Positions 26,076 to 35,165 are shown, counted from the first letter of the stretch. The stretch is DNA of 64,000 nt from Brevundimonas sp. 357 (GCF_003938605.1 NZ_RHWX01000003.1:124001-188000); one strand, 5' to 3'. A program made the numbers and translations. The notes: generated by a model not told the origin, from the letters alone.

Positions 26076-29027
26076 ATGAGACTGTCTGCGTACCTGAAGA
26101 CCGGCACGATGATCGCCGGTCTGGCCGTCACGGCCGCCGCCGCCCAGCCCGCCCGGGCGCAATCCGAAGTCCCGGCCCCGGAACCGGAAGCCAGCGCCGT
26201 CGCCGACATCGTGGTGACCGGCTCGCGCATCCGGCGTCCGAACGTCGAGGCGTCGACCCCGGTCAACGTCGTCGACGCTCAGGAAATCGAGAACATCGGC
26301 GTCACCAACCTGATCGACGCCATGGCCCGCCAGCCGCAGGTCGGCCTCGGCAGTTCGGCGTCCAGCACGACCAATACGGTCGCGGGCCAGGGCCTGGCGA
26401 CGCTGAACCTGCGCAATCTGGGCTCCAGCCGAACGCTGGTCCTGGTCAACGGCCGTCGTCACGTGGCCGGGTCCAGCGGCACCAGCGCCGTGGACGTCAA
26501 CACCATCTCCAAGACCACCATCGCCCGCGTCGATACGGTGACGGGGGGCTCGTCGGCGGTGTACGGCGCCGACGCCGTGGCCGGGGTGGTCAACTTCATC
26601 ACCAAGCAGGACTTCGACGGTATCGCCGCGCAGGCCCAGTACGGTTCGGCCGACGGCCCGAACACCTATTACGGCTCGATCGCAGTGGGGCGGAACTTCA
26701 ACGACGGCCGCACCAACATCATGGCCGCCGCCACCTACGACCAGACTGAGGGTCTGTACCGCCACGAACGCGATTACGCGATGAGCGGCCTGGCCTACAT
26801 CCCGAACCCGAACAAGAAGAGCCCGGACGACGGCTTGCCGTCCTTCATCATGGCGCGGGACGTTTATACCAACATCACCAACGACAGCTTCACGCCGGTG
26901 ATCGTCACTCCGATCGGCGGCAATGCGGCCTACAGCCTGACCTTCACGCCCGATGGCAAGCTGGTTCCCTTCGATCGCGGCCAGGTGGTGGTCGATGGCG
27001 CGGGGCGCCCGCAGAAGGTCTCGATCGGCGGCGACGGATTCAAGTTCCGCGAAGACGCCCTGCGTACTCCGGTCGAGCGCTACGGCGGCGAGCTGCAGCT
27101 GCGCCACCAGTTCCAGCCGTCGGGCGATTTCATCAGCGAGCTGAACCTGTTCGCCGAGGGCAAGTATTTCCACACCGAGGCGACCAGCCAGCGCGAGAAC
27201 GGCACCTTCGCCGGCGACGTGGACGGCAGCAAGTTGGTGACGGGCAACGCCTATCGCATTGAGGCTGACAACGCCTTCCTGCCCAGCGATCTGAGGGCCA
27301 TGCTGACCGCCGCCGGGGTCGCGCGCTTTGACATTACCCGCAACGACCGCGACTTCGGCATCCGCACCTATGAGAGCGTGTACGACACCACCCGCTTCGT
27401 GACCGGGATCGACGGAGCCTTCAGCAATGGCTGGCGGTTCGAAGCCTACGTCAACTACGGCCAGACCGAGTCGCAGTTCACCAACTTCGATCGACTGCAA
27501 AAGGAGTTCTACGAGTCGATCGATGCGATCAATCTGAACGGTCAGATCGTCTGTCGCAGCGAAGATGCGCGGGCCCGGGGCTGTCAGCCGCTGAACCTGT
27601 TCGGGGCCGGAATCGCCTCGCAGGAGGCGATCGACTACTCCTATATCTACACCGTCCGGGACGACGTGACGCGCCAGTGGAACGCGGTGGCCAGCGTCAA
27701 CGGGGAGCTGTTCTCCTATCCGTCGCTGTTCAGCGGGACCAGCCTGCCGGTCGCCTTTGCGGCGGGCGTCGAGTGGCGCAAGGAATACGCTCGTTCAGTG
27801 CCGGACGAACGTTCGCAGAAGGGGCTGATCTTCCAGAACGCCCAGCAGATCACTGAAGGGCGCTATGAGTCCAAGGAGATCTTCGGCGAGATCAACCTGC
27901 CGCTGCTGGCCGATGTCCCGTTCGTGCAGTACCTGGATCTGACGGCGGCCTATCGCTACCAGGACTACACCACCACGGGCGGCGACAGCAGCTATGGCCT
28001 GGGTCTGGAATGGACGGTCAACCGCGACATCCGCTTCCGCGGCAACTACGCCAAGGCGGTGCGCTCGCCCAACATCAACGAACTGTTCGGCGGCGGCAGC
28101 GAAGGCTACAGCCAAATCGAGGATCCCTGCGACGCGACGCGACTGAACCTGGGCAACGCGTCGGCCAATCGCAAGGCGAACTGCGCGGCGCTGGGGCTGA
28201 GCCCGAACTTCGTACAGTCGACCGCGACACGGCCTGTGGTCAGTCAAGGCAACCCCGATCTGAACCCGGAAGAGGGCGAGACCCTGACGATGGGCGTGGT
28301 GCTGACGCCGTCGTTCCTGCCGGGCTTGGCCCTGACGATCGACCGCTATGAGATCGAGATCAGCGACGTGATCGCCTCGCTGGGCTGGCGCAACATCATC
28401 AACAACTGTGTCGACAGCCCGAGCCTGAGCAACCCGTTCTGCGCTAGCGTATCGCGGGGTTCGGACGGCAACATCACCCGCGTTCTGAACCAGGTTCTGA
28501 ATGTGGCCGAGTACACCAACTCGGGCTGGGACGTGACCGCGTCCTATCGCACCGACCTGGCTAAGCTGGGGCTGCCGGACTATGGCTCGCTGTCATTCAA
28601 TGCGGCGGCCGGCTTCCTGGACGAGCTGACCTACGACCCGGTTCCGGGCGACGCCAGCGTGCGGGACGAGCAGGCGGGCGAACTGCCCAATCCCAAGCGT
28701 CGCATGAACTTCCGCGTCACCTGGGACTATGATCGGGTCGCGCTGTCTTACGCCAACCAGTATCTGGGCAGCATGGTCCGCAGCAACCAGGATCCGGCGG
28801 GCGCCTATGAGCCCTACAAGGCGCCGTCGTGGATCACTCATGACCTGCGCGCTGAATATCGCTTCGACAAGTATTCGATCTTCGCGGGGGTGAACAACTT
28901 CACCAATGAAGAACCGCCGCAGACGCCGTTTACCTGGACCGGCACCTCACTGAACACCGGATTCAACGGAAGCATCTACAACAACCTGGGCCGCTATGCC
29001 TACATTGGCGTGAACGCCCGGTTCTGA
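26076..29027 (+). CDS. TonB-dependent outer-membrane receptor
   Basis: The 983-residue receptor has a signal peptide ending near ARAQ-SEV, a plug domain (IVVTGSRIRRPNVEASTPVNVV, then LNLRNLGSSRTLVLVNGRRH and GGSSAVYGADAVAGVVNFIT), and a large beta-barrel ending in Phe (YIGVNARF). It belongs to the group abundant in Caulobacterales and Sphingomonadales that takes up peptides, sugars or other organics rather than only siderophores. ATG at 26076 follows ACGAGGGG. Its place between two secreted hydrolase genes and near an amino acid permease suggests import of peptides. Confidence 0.93.
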   Translation: MRLSAYLKTGTMIAGLAVTAAAAQPARAQSEVPAPEPEASAVADIVVTGSRIRRPNVEASTPVNVVDAQEIENIGVTNLIDAMARQPQVGLGSSASSTTNTVAGQGLATLNLRNLGSSRTLVLVNGRRHVAGSSGTSAVDVNTISKTTIARVDTVTGGSSAVYGADAVAGVVNFITKQDFDGIAAQAQYGSADGPNTYYGSIAVGRNFNDGRTNIMAAATYDQTEGLYRHERDYAMSGLAYIPNPNKKSPDDGLPSFIMARDVYTNITNDSFTPVIVTPIGGNAAYSLTFTPDGKLVPFDRGQVVVDGAGRPQKVSIGGDGFKFREDALRTPVERYGGELQLRHQFQPSGDFISELNLFAEGKYFHTEATSQRENGTFAGDVDGSKLVTGNAYRIEADNAFLPSDLRAMLTAAGVARFDITRNDRDFGIRTYESVYDTTRFVTGIDGAFSNGWRFEAYVNYGQTESQFTNFDRLQKEFYESIDAINLNGQIVCRSEDARARGCQPLNLFGAGIASQEAIDYSYIYTVRDDVTRQWNAVASVNGELFSYPSLFSGTSLPVAFAAGVEWRKEYARSVPDERSQKGLIFQNAQQITEGRYESKEIFGEINLPLLADVPFVQYLDLTAAYRYQDYTTTGGDSSYGLGLEWTVNRDIRFRGNYAKAVRSPNINELFGGGSEGYSQIEDPCDATRLNLGNASANRKANCAALGLSPNFVQSTATRPVVSQGNPDLNPEEGETLTMGVVLTPSFLPGLALTIDRYEIEISDVIASLGWRNIINNCVDSPSLSNPFCASVSRGSDGNITRVLNQVLNVAEYTNSGWDVTASYRTDLAKLGLPDYGSLSFNAAAGFLDELTYDPVPGDASVRDEQAGELPNPKRRMNFRVTWDYDRVALSYANQYLGSMVRSNQDPAGAYEPYKAPSWITHDLRAEYRFDKYSIFAGVNNFTNEEPPQTPFTWTGTSLNTGFNGSIYNNLGRYAYIGVNARF

Positions 29028-29109
29028 TCCGAATAGGGAAGCCGTCCGGTCACGGGCGGCTTCTCGCTCTGGGCGGCCTGCGGGCGTCCGCATGATCTAT
29101 TGGGGGAGA

Positions 29110-30909
29110 ATGCAGTTGAAGACCCTGACCGCGTACAGCGCCATCGCCGCCGCCGTGGGCGTGATGGCTTTCGCCGCCCTGCCGACGACGGCCGTCGCCT
29201 CGGCGCCCGCGTCGGCTTCGGCGACGAGCGCCGCCGCCGTGGACGCCCAGTTCCGCGCCATCGCTGAAGAGGAATACGCCTGGCGTCAGAAGGAGATGCC
29301 GTCGCGCGCCTCCAAGCCGTCCAACCTGCCGGACGTCAGCGCCGCGACCCAGCAGCGTCGCCTGGCCTATTGGACCGATATCCAGAACCGCCTGAACGCC
29401 ATCTCCCTGGATCAACTGTCGCCGTCCGAGCGCACCAACTACGCGGTCTATAGGCATCAGATCGACAACTACGTCGATGACGGGCGGCATCGCCTGTACG
29501 AGATGCCCTTCAATTCTGACAGTTCCTTCTGGTCGTCGATCTCGGGCATGGCCAACCAGACCTTCACTTCGGTGGAGGACTATGAACGCTATCTGTCGCA
29601 ACTGCGCGACACGCCGCGCTACTTCGATCAGCAGATCGTCAACATGCGGGCTGGTCTGGCGCGCGGCTTCACCCAGCCCAAGGCCTCCCTGGTCGGGCGG
29701 GACGTGTCGATCCTGGCGGTGACGGAACCGGCCGATCCGCAGGCCAATCCCTTCTACAAGCCCTTCATCGACATGCCGCAGTCGGTCTCTGAGGCGGAGC
29801 GGCAGCGTCTTCGCGCCGCCGCCGTCCAGGTGATCCAGCAGCAGGTCGTGCCGGCGCACCGCACCTTGCTGAGCTTCATCCGCGATGAATATGTGCCGGG
29901 CGCGCGAGATACCCTGGGAGCCAACCGCCTGCCGAACGGCGACGACTTCTATCAGACGCAAATCCGCCAATACACGAGCGTCAACCTGACGCCGGATCAG
30001 ATCCATCAGATTGGCCGCGCCGAAGTCGCGCGCATCCGCGCCGAGATGGAAGCGGTGATGCGCAGCACGGGCTACACGGGTGATTTTGCGCAGTTCATCA
30101 CCTTCCTGAAGACCGATCCTCAATTCCAGTATGAAAAGCCCGAGCATTTGCTGTGGCACGGCGCCTGGGTGATCAAGAAGGTCGACGGCAAGATGGGGCA
30201 GTACTTCAACCTGAAGCCCCGCGACACCTTCAGTCTGGTGCCGGTGCCGGACGCCATCGCACCCTTCTATACTGCTGGGCGGGGCGGTAACGGGACGTGT
30301 CTGCTGAACACCTATGACCTGCCGTCGCGACCGCGCTACAATATCCCGGCGTTGACGGTGCACGAGTGCAATCCCGGCCACGCCTGGCATGGCGTCCTGC
30401 GTCGCGAGCACGCCAAGCTGCCGGAGTGGCGCTCGCAGGCGGGCATCTCGGCCTTTGGCGAGGGGTGGGCCCTGTACACTGAAAAGCTGGCTGTCGAGAT
30501 GGGCATCTACGAAGACGCCTATGAGGACTTCGGCCGCCTGAATTACGAGATGTGGCGAGCGGCGCGGCTGGTGATCGACACCGGCCTGCATTCCAAGGGC
30601 TGGACCCGCGATCAGGCGATTGCTTTCCTGAGCGAGAATACGGCCCTGTCTGATCATGAAGTCGGGACGGAGATCGACCGCTACATCACCTGGCCGGGGC
30701 AGGCTTTGGCTTACAAGCTGGGCGAGATCGAGATCGTGCGTCTGCGTCGTCAGGCGGAGGCGGAGCTGGGGGCGGATTTCGACATCAAGGCCTTCCATGA
30801 TCACCTGTTGGCCCTGGGCGTCGCCACCATTCCGGCCATGACCGCCGAGATGGAAGCCTTCATCGCCGAGAGCAAGCAGGCCGCCGCCGCCGCTCGCCGA
30901 GCAGAGTAA
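29110..30909 (+). CDS. DUF885 family secreted metallopeptidase-like protein
   Basis: The 599-residue protein starts with a signal peptide (YSAIAAAVGVMAFAALPTTAVASA). The DUF885 core has RGGNGTCLLNTYDLPSRPRYN followed by HExxxGH in TVHECNPGHAWHGV (about residue 418), then FGEGWALYTEKLAVEMG and the late ITWPGQALAYKLGE. DUF885 proteins resemble M3/M32-type gluzincin peptidases, so a periplasmic zinc peptidase is likely though not proven for the family. The start follows GGGGGAG. It is 82 bp downstream of the TonB receptor and probably in the same operon. Confidence 0.9.
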   Translation: MQLKTLTAYSAIAAAVGVMAFAALPTTAVASAPASASATSAAAVDAQFRAIAEEEYAWRQKEMPSRASKPSNLPDVSAATQQRRLAYWTDIQNRLNAISLDQLSPSERTNYAVYRHQIDNYVDDGRHRLYEMPFNSDSSFWSSISGMANQTFTSVEDYERYLSQLRDTPRYFDQQIVNMRAGLARGFTQPKASLVGRDVSILAVTEPADPQANPFYKPFIDMPQSVSEAERQRLRAAAVQVIQQQVVPAHRTLLSFIRDEYVPGARDTLGANRLPNGDDFYQTQIRQYTSVNLTPDQIHQIGRAEVARIRAEMEAVMRSTGYTGDFAQFITFLKTDPQFQYEKPEHLLWHGAWVIKKVDGKMGQYFNLKPRDTFSLVPVPDAIAPFYTAGRGGNGTCLLNTYDLPSRPRYNIPALTVHECNPGHAWHGVLRREHAKLPEWRSQAGISAFGEGWALYTEKLAVEMGIYEDAYEDFGRLNYEMWRAARLVIDTGLHSKGWTRDQAIAFLSENTALSDHEVGTEIDRYITWPGQALAYKLGEIEIVRLRRQAEAELGADFDIKAFHDHLLALGVATIPAMTAEMEAFIAESKQAAAAARRAE

Positions 30910-31052
30910 GGCGCGAGGACGCGCAAGAGGCGTTGTTTTCGACCGGTGGTTTTCCTCCCAGGTCGCCGGTCCCGCCGCCTGCTGATCCATTGCGGATCGG
31001 CAGGCGGTTTGACACAGTTCGGAGTAGGTAAATGCGTAAGGGGGAGCCGCGC

Positions 31053-31526
31053 ATGAGCGCAGCGGATTACAAGTTGGACGATGCGGATCGCCGCATTCTG
31101 AGGGTGCTGCAACAGGACGGGCGGATCACCAATCAGGATCTGGCGTCGGCATGCAATATGTCGGCGTCATCCTGCTTCGAGCGGGTGCGGCGCCTGCGCG
31201 AACGAGGGGTGATCATCGGCTATACGGCGTTGATTGACCCGAAGTTCGCCGAGCGGGAACTGTTGATCTTCATCGAGGTGCTGCTTGACCGCACGACCTC
31301 GGACATTTTCGATCAGTTCGCCGATCGCATCCGCCGCTCGCCCGAGGTGCTGGAGTGCCATATGGTGGCTGGCGGTTTCGACTATCTGGTCAAGGTGCGG
31401 ATGAAGGACATGGCCGCCTATCGCGTCTTCCTGGCCGATACCCTGATCACCATGCCGGGCGTGCGCGAAACCCGCACCTATGCGGTGATGGAAGAGGTGA
31501 AGGACACTTCGGTCCTGCCGTTGTAA
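31053..31526 (+). CDS. Lrp/AsnC family transcriptional regulator
   Basis: The 157-residue protein has an N-terminal helix-turn-helix (LDDADRRILRVLQQDGRITNQDLA and SASSCFERVRRLRERGVI) and a C-terminal RAM ligand-binding domain (ECHMVAGGFDYLVKVRMKD). Such regulators sense amino acids and control their import and breakdown. The ATG at 31053 has GGGGGAG 7 nt upstream and was chosen over the ATG at 31032. Its place at the end of the peptide-use cluster suggests it controls these genes. Confidence 0.93.
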   Translation: MSAADYKLDDADRRILRVLQQDGRITNQDLASACNMSASSCFERVRRLRERGVIIGYTALIDPKFAERELLIFIEVLLDRTTSDIFDQFADRIRRSPEVLECHMVAGGFDYLVKVRMKDMAAYRVFLADTLITMPGVRETRTYAVMEEVKDTSVLPL

Positions 31527-31570
31527 GCAAGGATTGGCGGAGGCGGCGCTGAACCGCCTCCGCAACAGAT

Positions 31571-31834
31571 TCACCAGTAACCGCCGGGGCAACTGCCGAC
31601 CGCCTCTAGCGTGTAATAGGCCGAGGTGGTCCCGTGAACCGGCGCCGCAACGACGCGCCCGTTGGAGCAGCGGTCGATATACCAGCCCACCTGAACTGTC
31701 AGCGTGGCGTCGCTGTAGAAGGTGCGATGGTACATGATGCCGGGGGACTGCGCCCCGGCTCCGGCGGACAGTAATGACGTCGCCGCTGCGACGGTCGCCA
31801 GAAGCACGGCTCTACGAATCTTACGCAAACGCAT
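31571..31834 (-). CDS. Small secreted protein with two cysteines
   Basis: The 87-residue product has a clear signal peptide (basic MRLRKIRR, hydrophobic core, AGAGAQS cleavage), leaving a mature domain of about 58 residues. That domain contains MYHRTFYSDATLTVQVGWY, IDRC and SCPGGYW; its two Cys could form a disulfide. It resembles small DUF6289-like periplasmic or exported proteins with a YSDA motif, but this match is from memory and uncertain. GGAGAG precedes the ATG. Function unknown. Confidence 0.72.
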   Translation of the reverse strand: MRLRKIRRAVLLATVAAATSLLSAGAGAQSPGIMYHRTFYSDATLTVQVGWYIDRCSNGRVVAAPVHGTTSAYYTLEAVGSCPGGYW

Positions 31835-31903
31835 CGGTTCTCTCCTGCCAGTGGGTGGCGATGTCATCTCCACCGTTAACGACACAAGAGTCAATGACCG
31901 ACG

Positions 31904-32128
31904 TTATGCGATGATGTCGGGCAGGATCTGATCCTGCAGCTTCACGATGTCGTCGCGCAGAGCCAGTTTCTTGCGCTTCAGGCGAGCGATCATGAGTTGG
32001 TCGGGCGCGGGCAGAAGCGCCAGGGCCTCGATGGAGGCGTCCAGGTCCGCGTGCTCCTGCAACAGCAGGGAGAGCTGCGCGCGCAGCGCCTTGTCTTCTT
32101 CGGACAGGTAAGGTTCGTCGTCGTTCAT
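31904..32128 (-). CDS. DUF465 (YdcH-like) family small protein
   Basis: The 74-residue protein is highly charged and helical, with LLLQEHADLDASIEAL and LMIARLKRKKLALRDDIVKLQDQI. This is the typical H-x-x-L-D...R-L-K-K-x-K-L-x-L-K-D-x-I pattern of the DUF465/YdcH family, whose members form short coiled coils. The molecular role is unknown. A second DUF465 gene lies at 33369 on the other strand. Confidence 0.88.
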   Translation of the reverse strand: MNDDEPYLSEEDKALRAQLSLLLQEHADLDASIEALALLPAPDQLMIARLKRKKLALRDDIVKLQDQILPDIIA

Positions 32129-32168
32129 CGTCAGGCCCCGCAGCGGTGACGTTATAGCCGAGCTGGCG

Positions 32169-32639
32169 TCAGGCCGGAAGCAGGTCGGCCAGGGTTCGCA
32201 GCGCTGGGCGAGGCACCACGCGGTCCCACAGGCGGGCGGCGGCGGCCATGGCGTCGATGGGCGGGTGCGGCGTCCCGGCAGGTTCCGGAGACAGGGCCTG
32301 CAGGCTCTCCAGAAGATAGCGCTCGGCGGCCAGTTCGATGGCCTTCACCTGGTCGCGCACGGCCAGGCGGGCGTCGGTCTCAAGGTCTGGCACGGGCGTC
32401 TTCAGCGTGCGGCGCACGGCGCGCAGGGGGGCGATGGTCGTGGATTGCCAGGCGCGAGCGGTGTCGCAGGCGGCCTCGATGGTTTCTTCGTCCGGGCGGC
32501 GGCCCGTGGCGGCGGTCCAGGCGGCCCACAGCAGCAGGGGCGCGTTCTGCTCGTGATAGTCCTGCAGCGACAGGCAGGCGTCAGCCACGCCCGGCGCGGC
32601 GTAGGCGGCGCAGGCCCAGGTCCACAGATCGTCGCTCAT
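32169..32639 (-). CDS. TIGR02444 (DUF2390) family protein
   Basis: The 156-residue alpha-helical protein carries features of this small family of unknown function: an opening W-x-W-A-x-x-x-Y (LWTWACAAYAAPGVADACLSLQD), QNAPLLLWAAW, and RRTLKTPVPD. It overlaps the end of ubiX by four bases (ATGA), indicating co-translation. No active-site motif or membrane segment is seen. Confidence 0.82.
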   Translation of the reverse strand: MSDDLWTWACAAYAAPGVADACLSLQDYHEQNAPLLLWAAWTAATGRRPDEETIEAACDTARAWQSTTIAPLRAVRRTLKTPVPDLETDARLAVRDQVKAIELAAERYLLESLQALSPEPAGTPHPPIDAMAAAARLWDRVVPRPALRTLADLLPA

Positions 32640-33253
32640 GCCTCGGCTCCGCCCTTCAGGCCTTCCCAGCGGCGCACGGCGGACCAGTCCAGGCCGAAGA
32701 CGTCCAGCGCCCGCCCGACCGATTGGTCGATCATCTGCTCCAGGCTGTCGGGCCTGGCGTAGAAGGCGGGCAGGGGCGGGGCGATGACGGCGCCCATCTC
32801 GGCCAGGGCGGTCATGGTGCGCAGGTGGCCCAGGTGCAGCGGCGTTTCGCGCACCATCAGCACCAGGGGGCGGCGCTCCTTCAGCGTTACATCGGCGGCG
32901 CGGGTCAGCAGGGTCGAGGTCACGCCGGTGGCGATCTCGCTCATCGTCCGCACCGAACAGGGGGCGACAATCATGCCGAGCGTGCGGAAGGAGCCGGAGG
33001 AGATGGTGGCCCCGACATCGTTCAGCCGATGCACCACATCCGCCTTGGCCGTCAGGTCGTCAGGGCTGAGATCGGTCTCCTGCGACAACGTGAGCAGGGC
33101 GGCGCGGGTGACGACCAGGTGGCTCTCGACCCCCAGTTCGCGCAGGGCGTCCAGCACGCGCGCGCCATAGACGACGCCCGAAGCGCCAGAGATTCCAACG
33201 ACTAGCCGAAGGGGCGCCGGCGCCCGAACGGTCGTGTTCACAACATCGGCCAA
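32636..33253 (-). CDS. ubiX: Flavin prenyltransferase UbiX
   Basis: UbiX makes prenylated FMN, the cofactor of the UbiD decarboxylase in ubiquinone synthesis. The 205-residue protein shows VVGISGASGVVYGARVLDAL at the N-terminus, the SGSFRTLGMIVAPCS loop, and LTRAADVTLKERRPLVLMVRETPLH. All are characteristic. TTG at 33253 has GGAGG 5 nt upstream and was chosen; TTG at 33265 and GTG at 33241 are alternatives and change only the unconserved leader. It is translationally coupled to the TIGR02444 gene. UbiD itself is not in the window. Confidence 0.94.
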   Translation of the reverse strand: MADVVNTTVRAPAPLRLVVGISGASGVVYGARVLDALRELGVESHLVVTRAALLTLSQETDLSPDDLTAKADVVHRLNDVGATISSGSFRTLGMIVAPCSVRTMSEIATGVTSTLLTRAADVTLKERRPLVLMVRETPLHLGHLRTMTALAEMGAVIAPPLPAFYARPDSLEQMIDQSVGRALDVFGLDWSAVRRWEGLKGGAEA

Positions 33254-33368
33254 ATTCGCCTCCAACCTGTCCGTGTCCGGAACGGCGCGGGGTCACTGCA
33301 ATGTGATTCCACACCCCGTCGAACCGGGCGCTCAGTGTAGTGGTCCCTTAGACATGGAGGCGCAAGCC

Positions 33369-33542
33369 ATGACCATCGAGGCTCGTATTCGCGAACTGGG
33401 TAATCGGCATCGGTCGCTGGATGACACTATCCAGCAGGAGATGCGACGCCCCACCGCGGACCCGACACACCTCAGGGAGCTGAAGCAGCGAAAACTGCGA
33501 CTTAAGGAAGAGATCAACAGTCTGGAAGCCCGAAGCCACTGA
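33369..33542 (+). CDS. DUF465 (YdcH-like) family small protein, second copy
   Basis: The 57-residue protein MTIEARIRELGNRHRSLDDT, with LRELKQRKLRLKEEINSLEA after it, is a compact DUF465/YdcH coiled-coil protein. The ATG at 33369 has GGAGG 8 nt upstream; an in-frame ATG at 33354 is less well placed. It is monocistronic, divergent from ubiX and ends at a strong terminator. The function of the family is unknown. Confidence 0.85.
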   Translation: MTIEARIRELGNRHRSLDDTIQQEMRRPTADPTHLRELKQRKLRLKEEINSLEARSH

Positions 33543-33564
33543 CGGTTTCCCACCTGAAATGACG

Positions 33565-33600
33565 ACGGCCCCGGAAGAGCGATCTTCCGGGGCCGTTTTG
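33565..33600. terminator. Bidirectional rho-independent terminator
   Basis: A perfect 13-bp stem starting ACGGCCCCGGAAG with loop AGCGAT is followed by a T-tract (TTTTGT). It separates the plus-strand DUF465 gene from the minus-strand trcR gene and probably serves both. Confidence 0.93.
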
Positions 33601-33620
33601 TCTCTAGCCGCTGTCTGGGA

Positions 33621-34292
33621 TCAGTCGCGCGAGCCGAACACCGACTCGGCGGTGGGTTCGGCGCCCAGGCCGTATTCTTCCTCGGGCTCTTCCACGGCGA
33701 CTTCCGGTTCCGCCTCGGGCTCGATGGGTTGCAGGACGCCGTTCTTGGCGTCGTCCTTGGCCTTCTTGTCGGCGGCCTTGCGCACCACTTCGTCCAGCTG
33801 CAGCTGGCCGGTCAGGCCCAGCGTCACCGGGTCGACGGGCTTGATGTTGGCCGAGTTCCAGTGGGTGCGGTTGCGCACGCTCTCGATGGTGGCCTTGGTG
33901 GTGCCCAGCAGCTTGGCGATCTGGGCGTCGGTCACTTCCGGGTGGTTGCGGACGAACCACATGATGGCGTCCGGGCGGTCCTGACGACGCGAGACCGGCG
34001 TGTATTTCGGGCCCGACTTGGCGGGCTTCAGCAGTTCGGCGTGGCGGCTGACCACGGCCTTCATGCGGTAGTTCTCGTCGTTCTGGGCCTTGTCCAGCTC
34101 TTCGCGGGTCAGTTGGCCGTTGACGATGGGGTCGGCGCCGCGGATGTCGCGCGCCACGTCGCCGTCGGCGATGCCGCGCACCTCAAGCGGGTGCAGGCCG
34201 CAGAAGTCGGCGATCTGCTCGAACGAGAGCGAGGTGTTGTCCACCAGCCAGACCGCGGTGGCCTTGGGCATCAGGATGTCGGTCATGGGCAT
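33621..34292 (-). CDS. trcR: DUF1013 cell-cycle transcriptional regulator TrcR
   Basis: The 223-residue protein matches the DUF1013 family over its first 150 residues: ILMPKATAVWLVDNTSLSFE, QIADFCGLHPLEVRGIADG and a helix-turn-helix-like VTDAQIAKLLGTTKATIESV. In Caulobacter the DUF1013 protein TrcR associates with RNA polymerase and supports cell-cycle transcription; the same role here is inferred. The C-terminal 50 residues are acidic (EPEAEPEVAVEEPEEEYG) and probably flexible. Two in-frame ATGs stand at the start (34292 and 34286). Confidence 0.88.
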   Translation of the reverse strand: MPMTDILMPKATAVWLVDNTSLSFEQIADFCGLHPLEVRGIADGDVARDIRGADPIVNGQLTREELDKAQNDENYRMKAVVSRHAELLKPAKSGPKYTPVSRRQDRPDAIMWFVRNHPEVTDAQIAKLLGTTKATIESVRNRTHWNSANIKPVDPVTLGLTGQLQLDEVVRKAADKKAKDDAKNGVLQPIEPEAEPEVAVEEPEEEYGLGAEPTAESVFGSRD

Positions 34293-34502
34293 GGATCCCG
34301 GCGGTTGCGGCCCGAAAAACGGGCGTTTGAATCGACGGCGCCCGACCTTTTCGGCCGGGCGCGAGAAGGCCTTTATAGGTGATCTCGGTCGAAATGAAAA
34401 CGTCGTCTGTCGTTGTCATACAGCGAAGGTTCATCTGTCGTGATGAACATAGGGGGCCAGGGCGCGTTGTGCGCCGAGAGAAACCTCGAAGGAGACCGTG
34501 TC

Positions 34503-35165
34503 ATGAAGAAGTTCGTGATTGCAGCGGCGGGATTGGCCATGACGGCGGGGGGCTTCTCCGCCATAAACGTGAGCACGGCGGAGGCGCAGGTGATGCAGCG
34601 TGGCGCGCCGCGTGGGTCGTATGCGCAGAGCTGCTCCGGGTCGTATGTCAATCAGGGGCGCCTCTACGCCGATTGCCGCGATATGCGGGGCAATATGCGT
34701 GAGACCTCGATTGAGCTGGCGCGCTGCTCCAGCGAGGAAATCATCAACCGCGACGGGCGTCTGGTCTGCGGCCGCTTCCAGGGCGATTTCGAGAACGGCG
34801 GCCGTCCCGGCCGTCCGGGCGGCGGCTGGGATGACGGTCGTCCGGGGCGTCCCGGCGGCGGTTGGGATGATGGCCGTCCCGGCAACGGCGGCTGGAGCCG
34901 GTCTTCGATCACCGTTTATCGCGACGCCGATTACCGCGGTCAGTCGATGAGTTTCCGTAGCGAGGTGCCGAACCTGCGCAGCGTCGGCATGAATGACGCG
35001 ATCAGCTCGATCCGCCTGTCGCGCGGAACCTGGGAAGTCTGCGAGGACGCCAACTATCGCGGCCGTTGCGAGATTGTCAGCGGCGACATGCGTAACCTGG
35101 GGAATACGGGCATGAACGACCGGATTTCGTCTCTGCGCCCGGCGCGCGGCGGCGGTCGCTGGTAA
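34503..35165 (+). CDS. Secreted CVNH lectin-like / beta-gamma-crystallin fusion protein
   Basis: The 220-residue protein has a signal peptide ending near TAEAQ. A cyanovirin-N homology region follows (SCSGSYVNQGRLYADCRD, TSIELARCS, INRDGRLVCG) with four spaced Cys. A linker holds two perfect GRPGRPGGGWDD repeats and part of a third. The C-terminal 85 residues are a two-motif beta-gamma-crystallin domain (ITVYRDADYRGQSMSF; WEVCEDANYRGRCEIV), each ending in an NDxxSS calcium-binding motif (NDAISS, NDRISS). This predicts an exported sugar- and calcium-binding protein; ligand and location are inferred. Confidence 0.85.
   Translation: MKKFVIAAAGLAMTAGGFSAINVSTAEAQVMQRGAPRGSYAQSCSGSYVNQGRLYADCRDMRGNMRETSIELARCSSEEIINRDGRLVCGRFQGDFENGGRPGRPGGGWDDGRPGRPGGGWDDGRPGNGGWSRSSITVYRDADYRGQSMSFRSEVPNLRSVGMNDAISSIRLSRGTWEVCEDANYRGRCEIVSGDMRNLGNTGMNDRISSLRPARGGGRW
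34800..34871 (+). repeat. In-frame 36-bp tandem repeat, two full units
   Basis: Two 36-bp units (34800-34835 and 34836-34871) each encode GRPGRPGGGWDD; a partial third unit (GRPGNGGW) follows. They form the linker between the CVNH and crystallin domains. The units differ at synonymous positions, so they are not a very recent duplication. Confidence 0.9.

Noticed and set aside
29050..30990. A 646-codon minus-strand frame opposite the DUF885 gene
   Set aside because: DUF885 motifs and a signal peptide are on the plus strand; the antisense frame has none.
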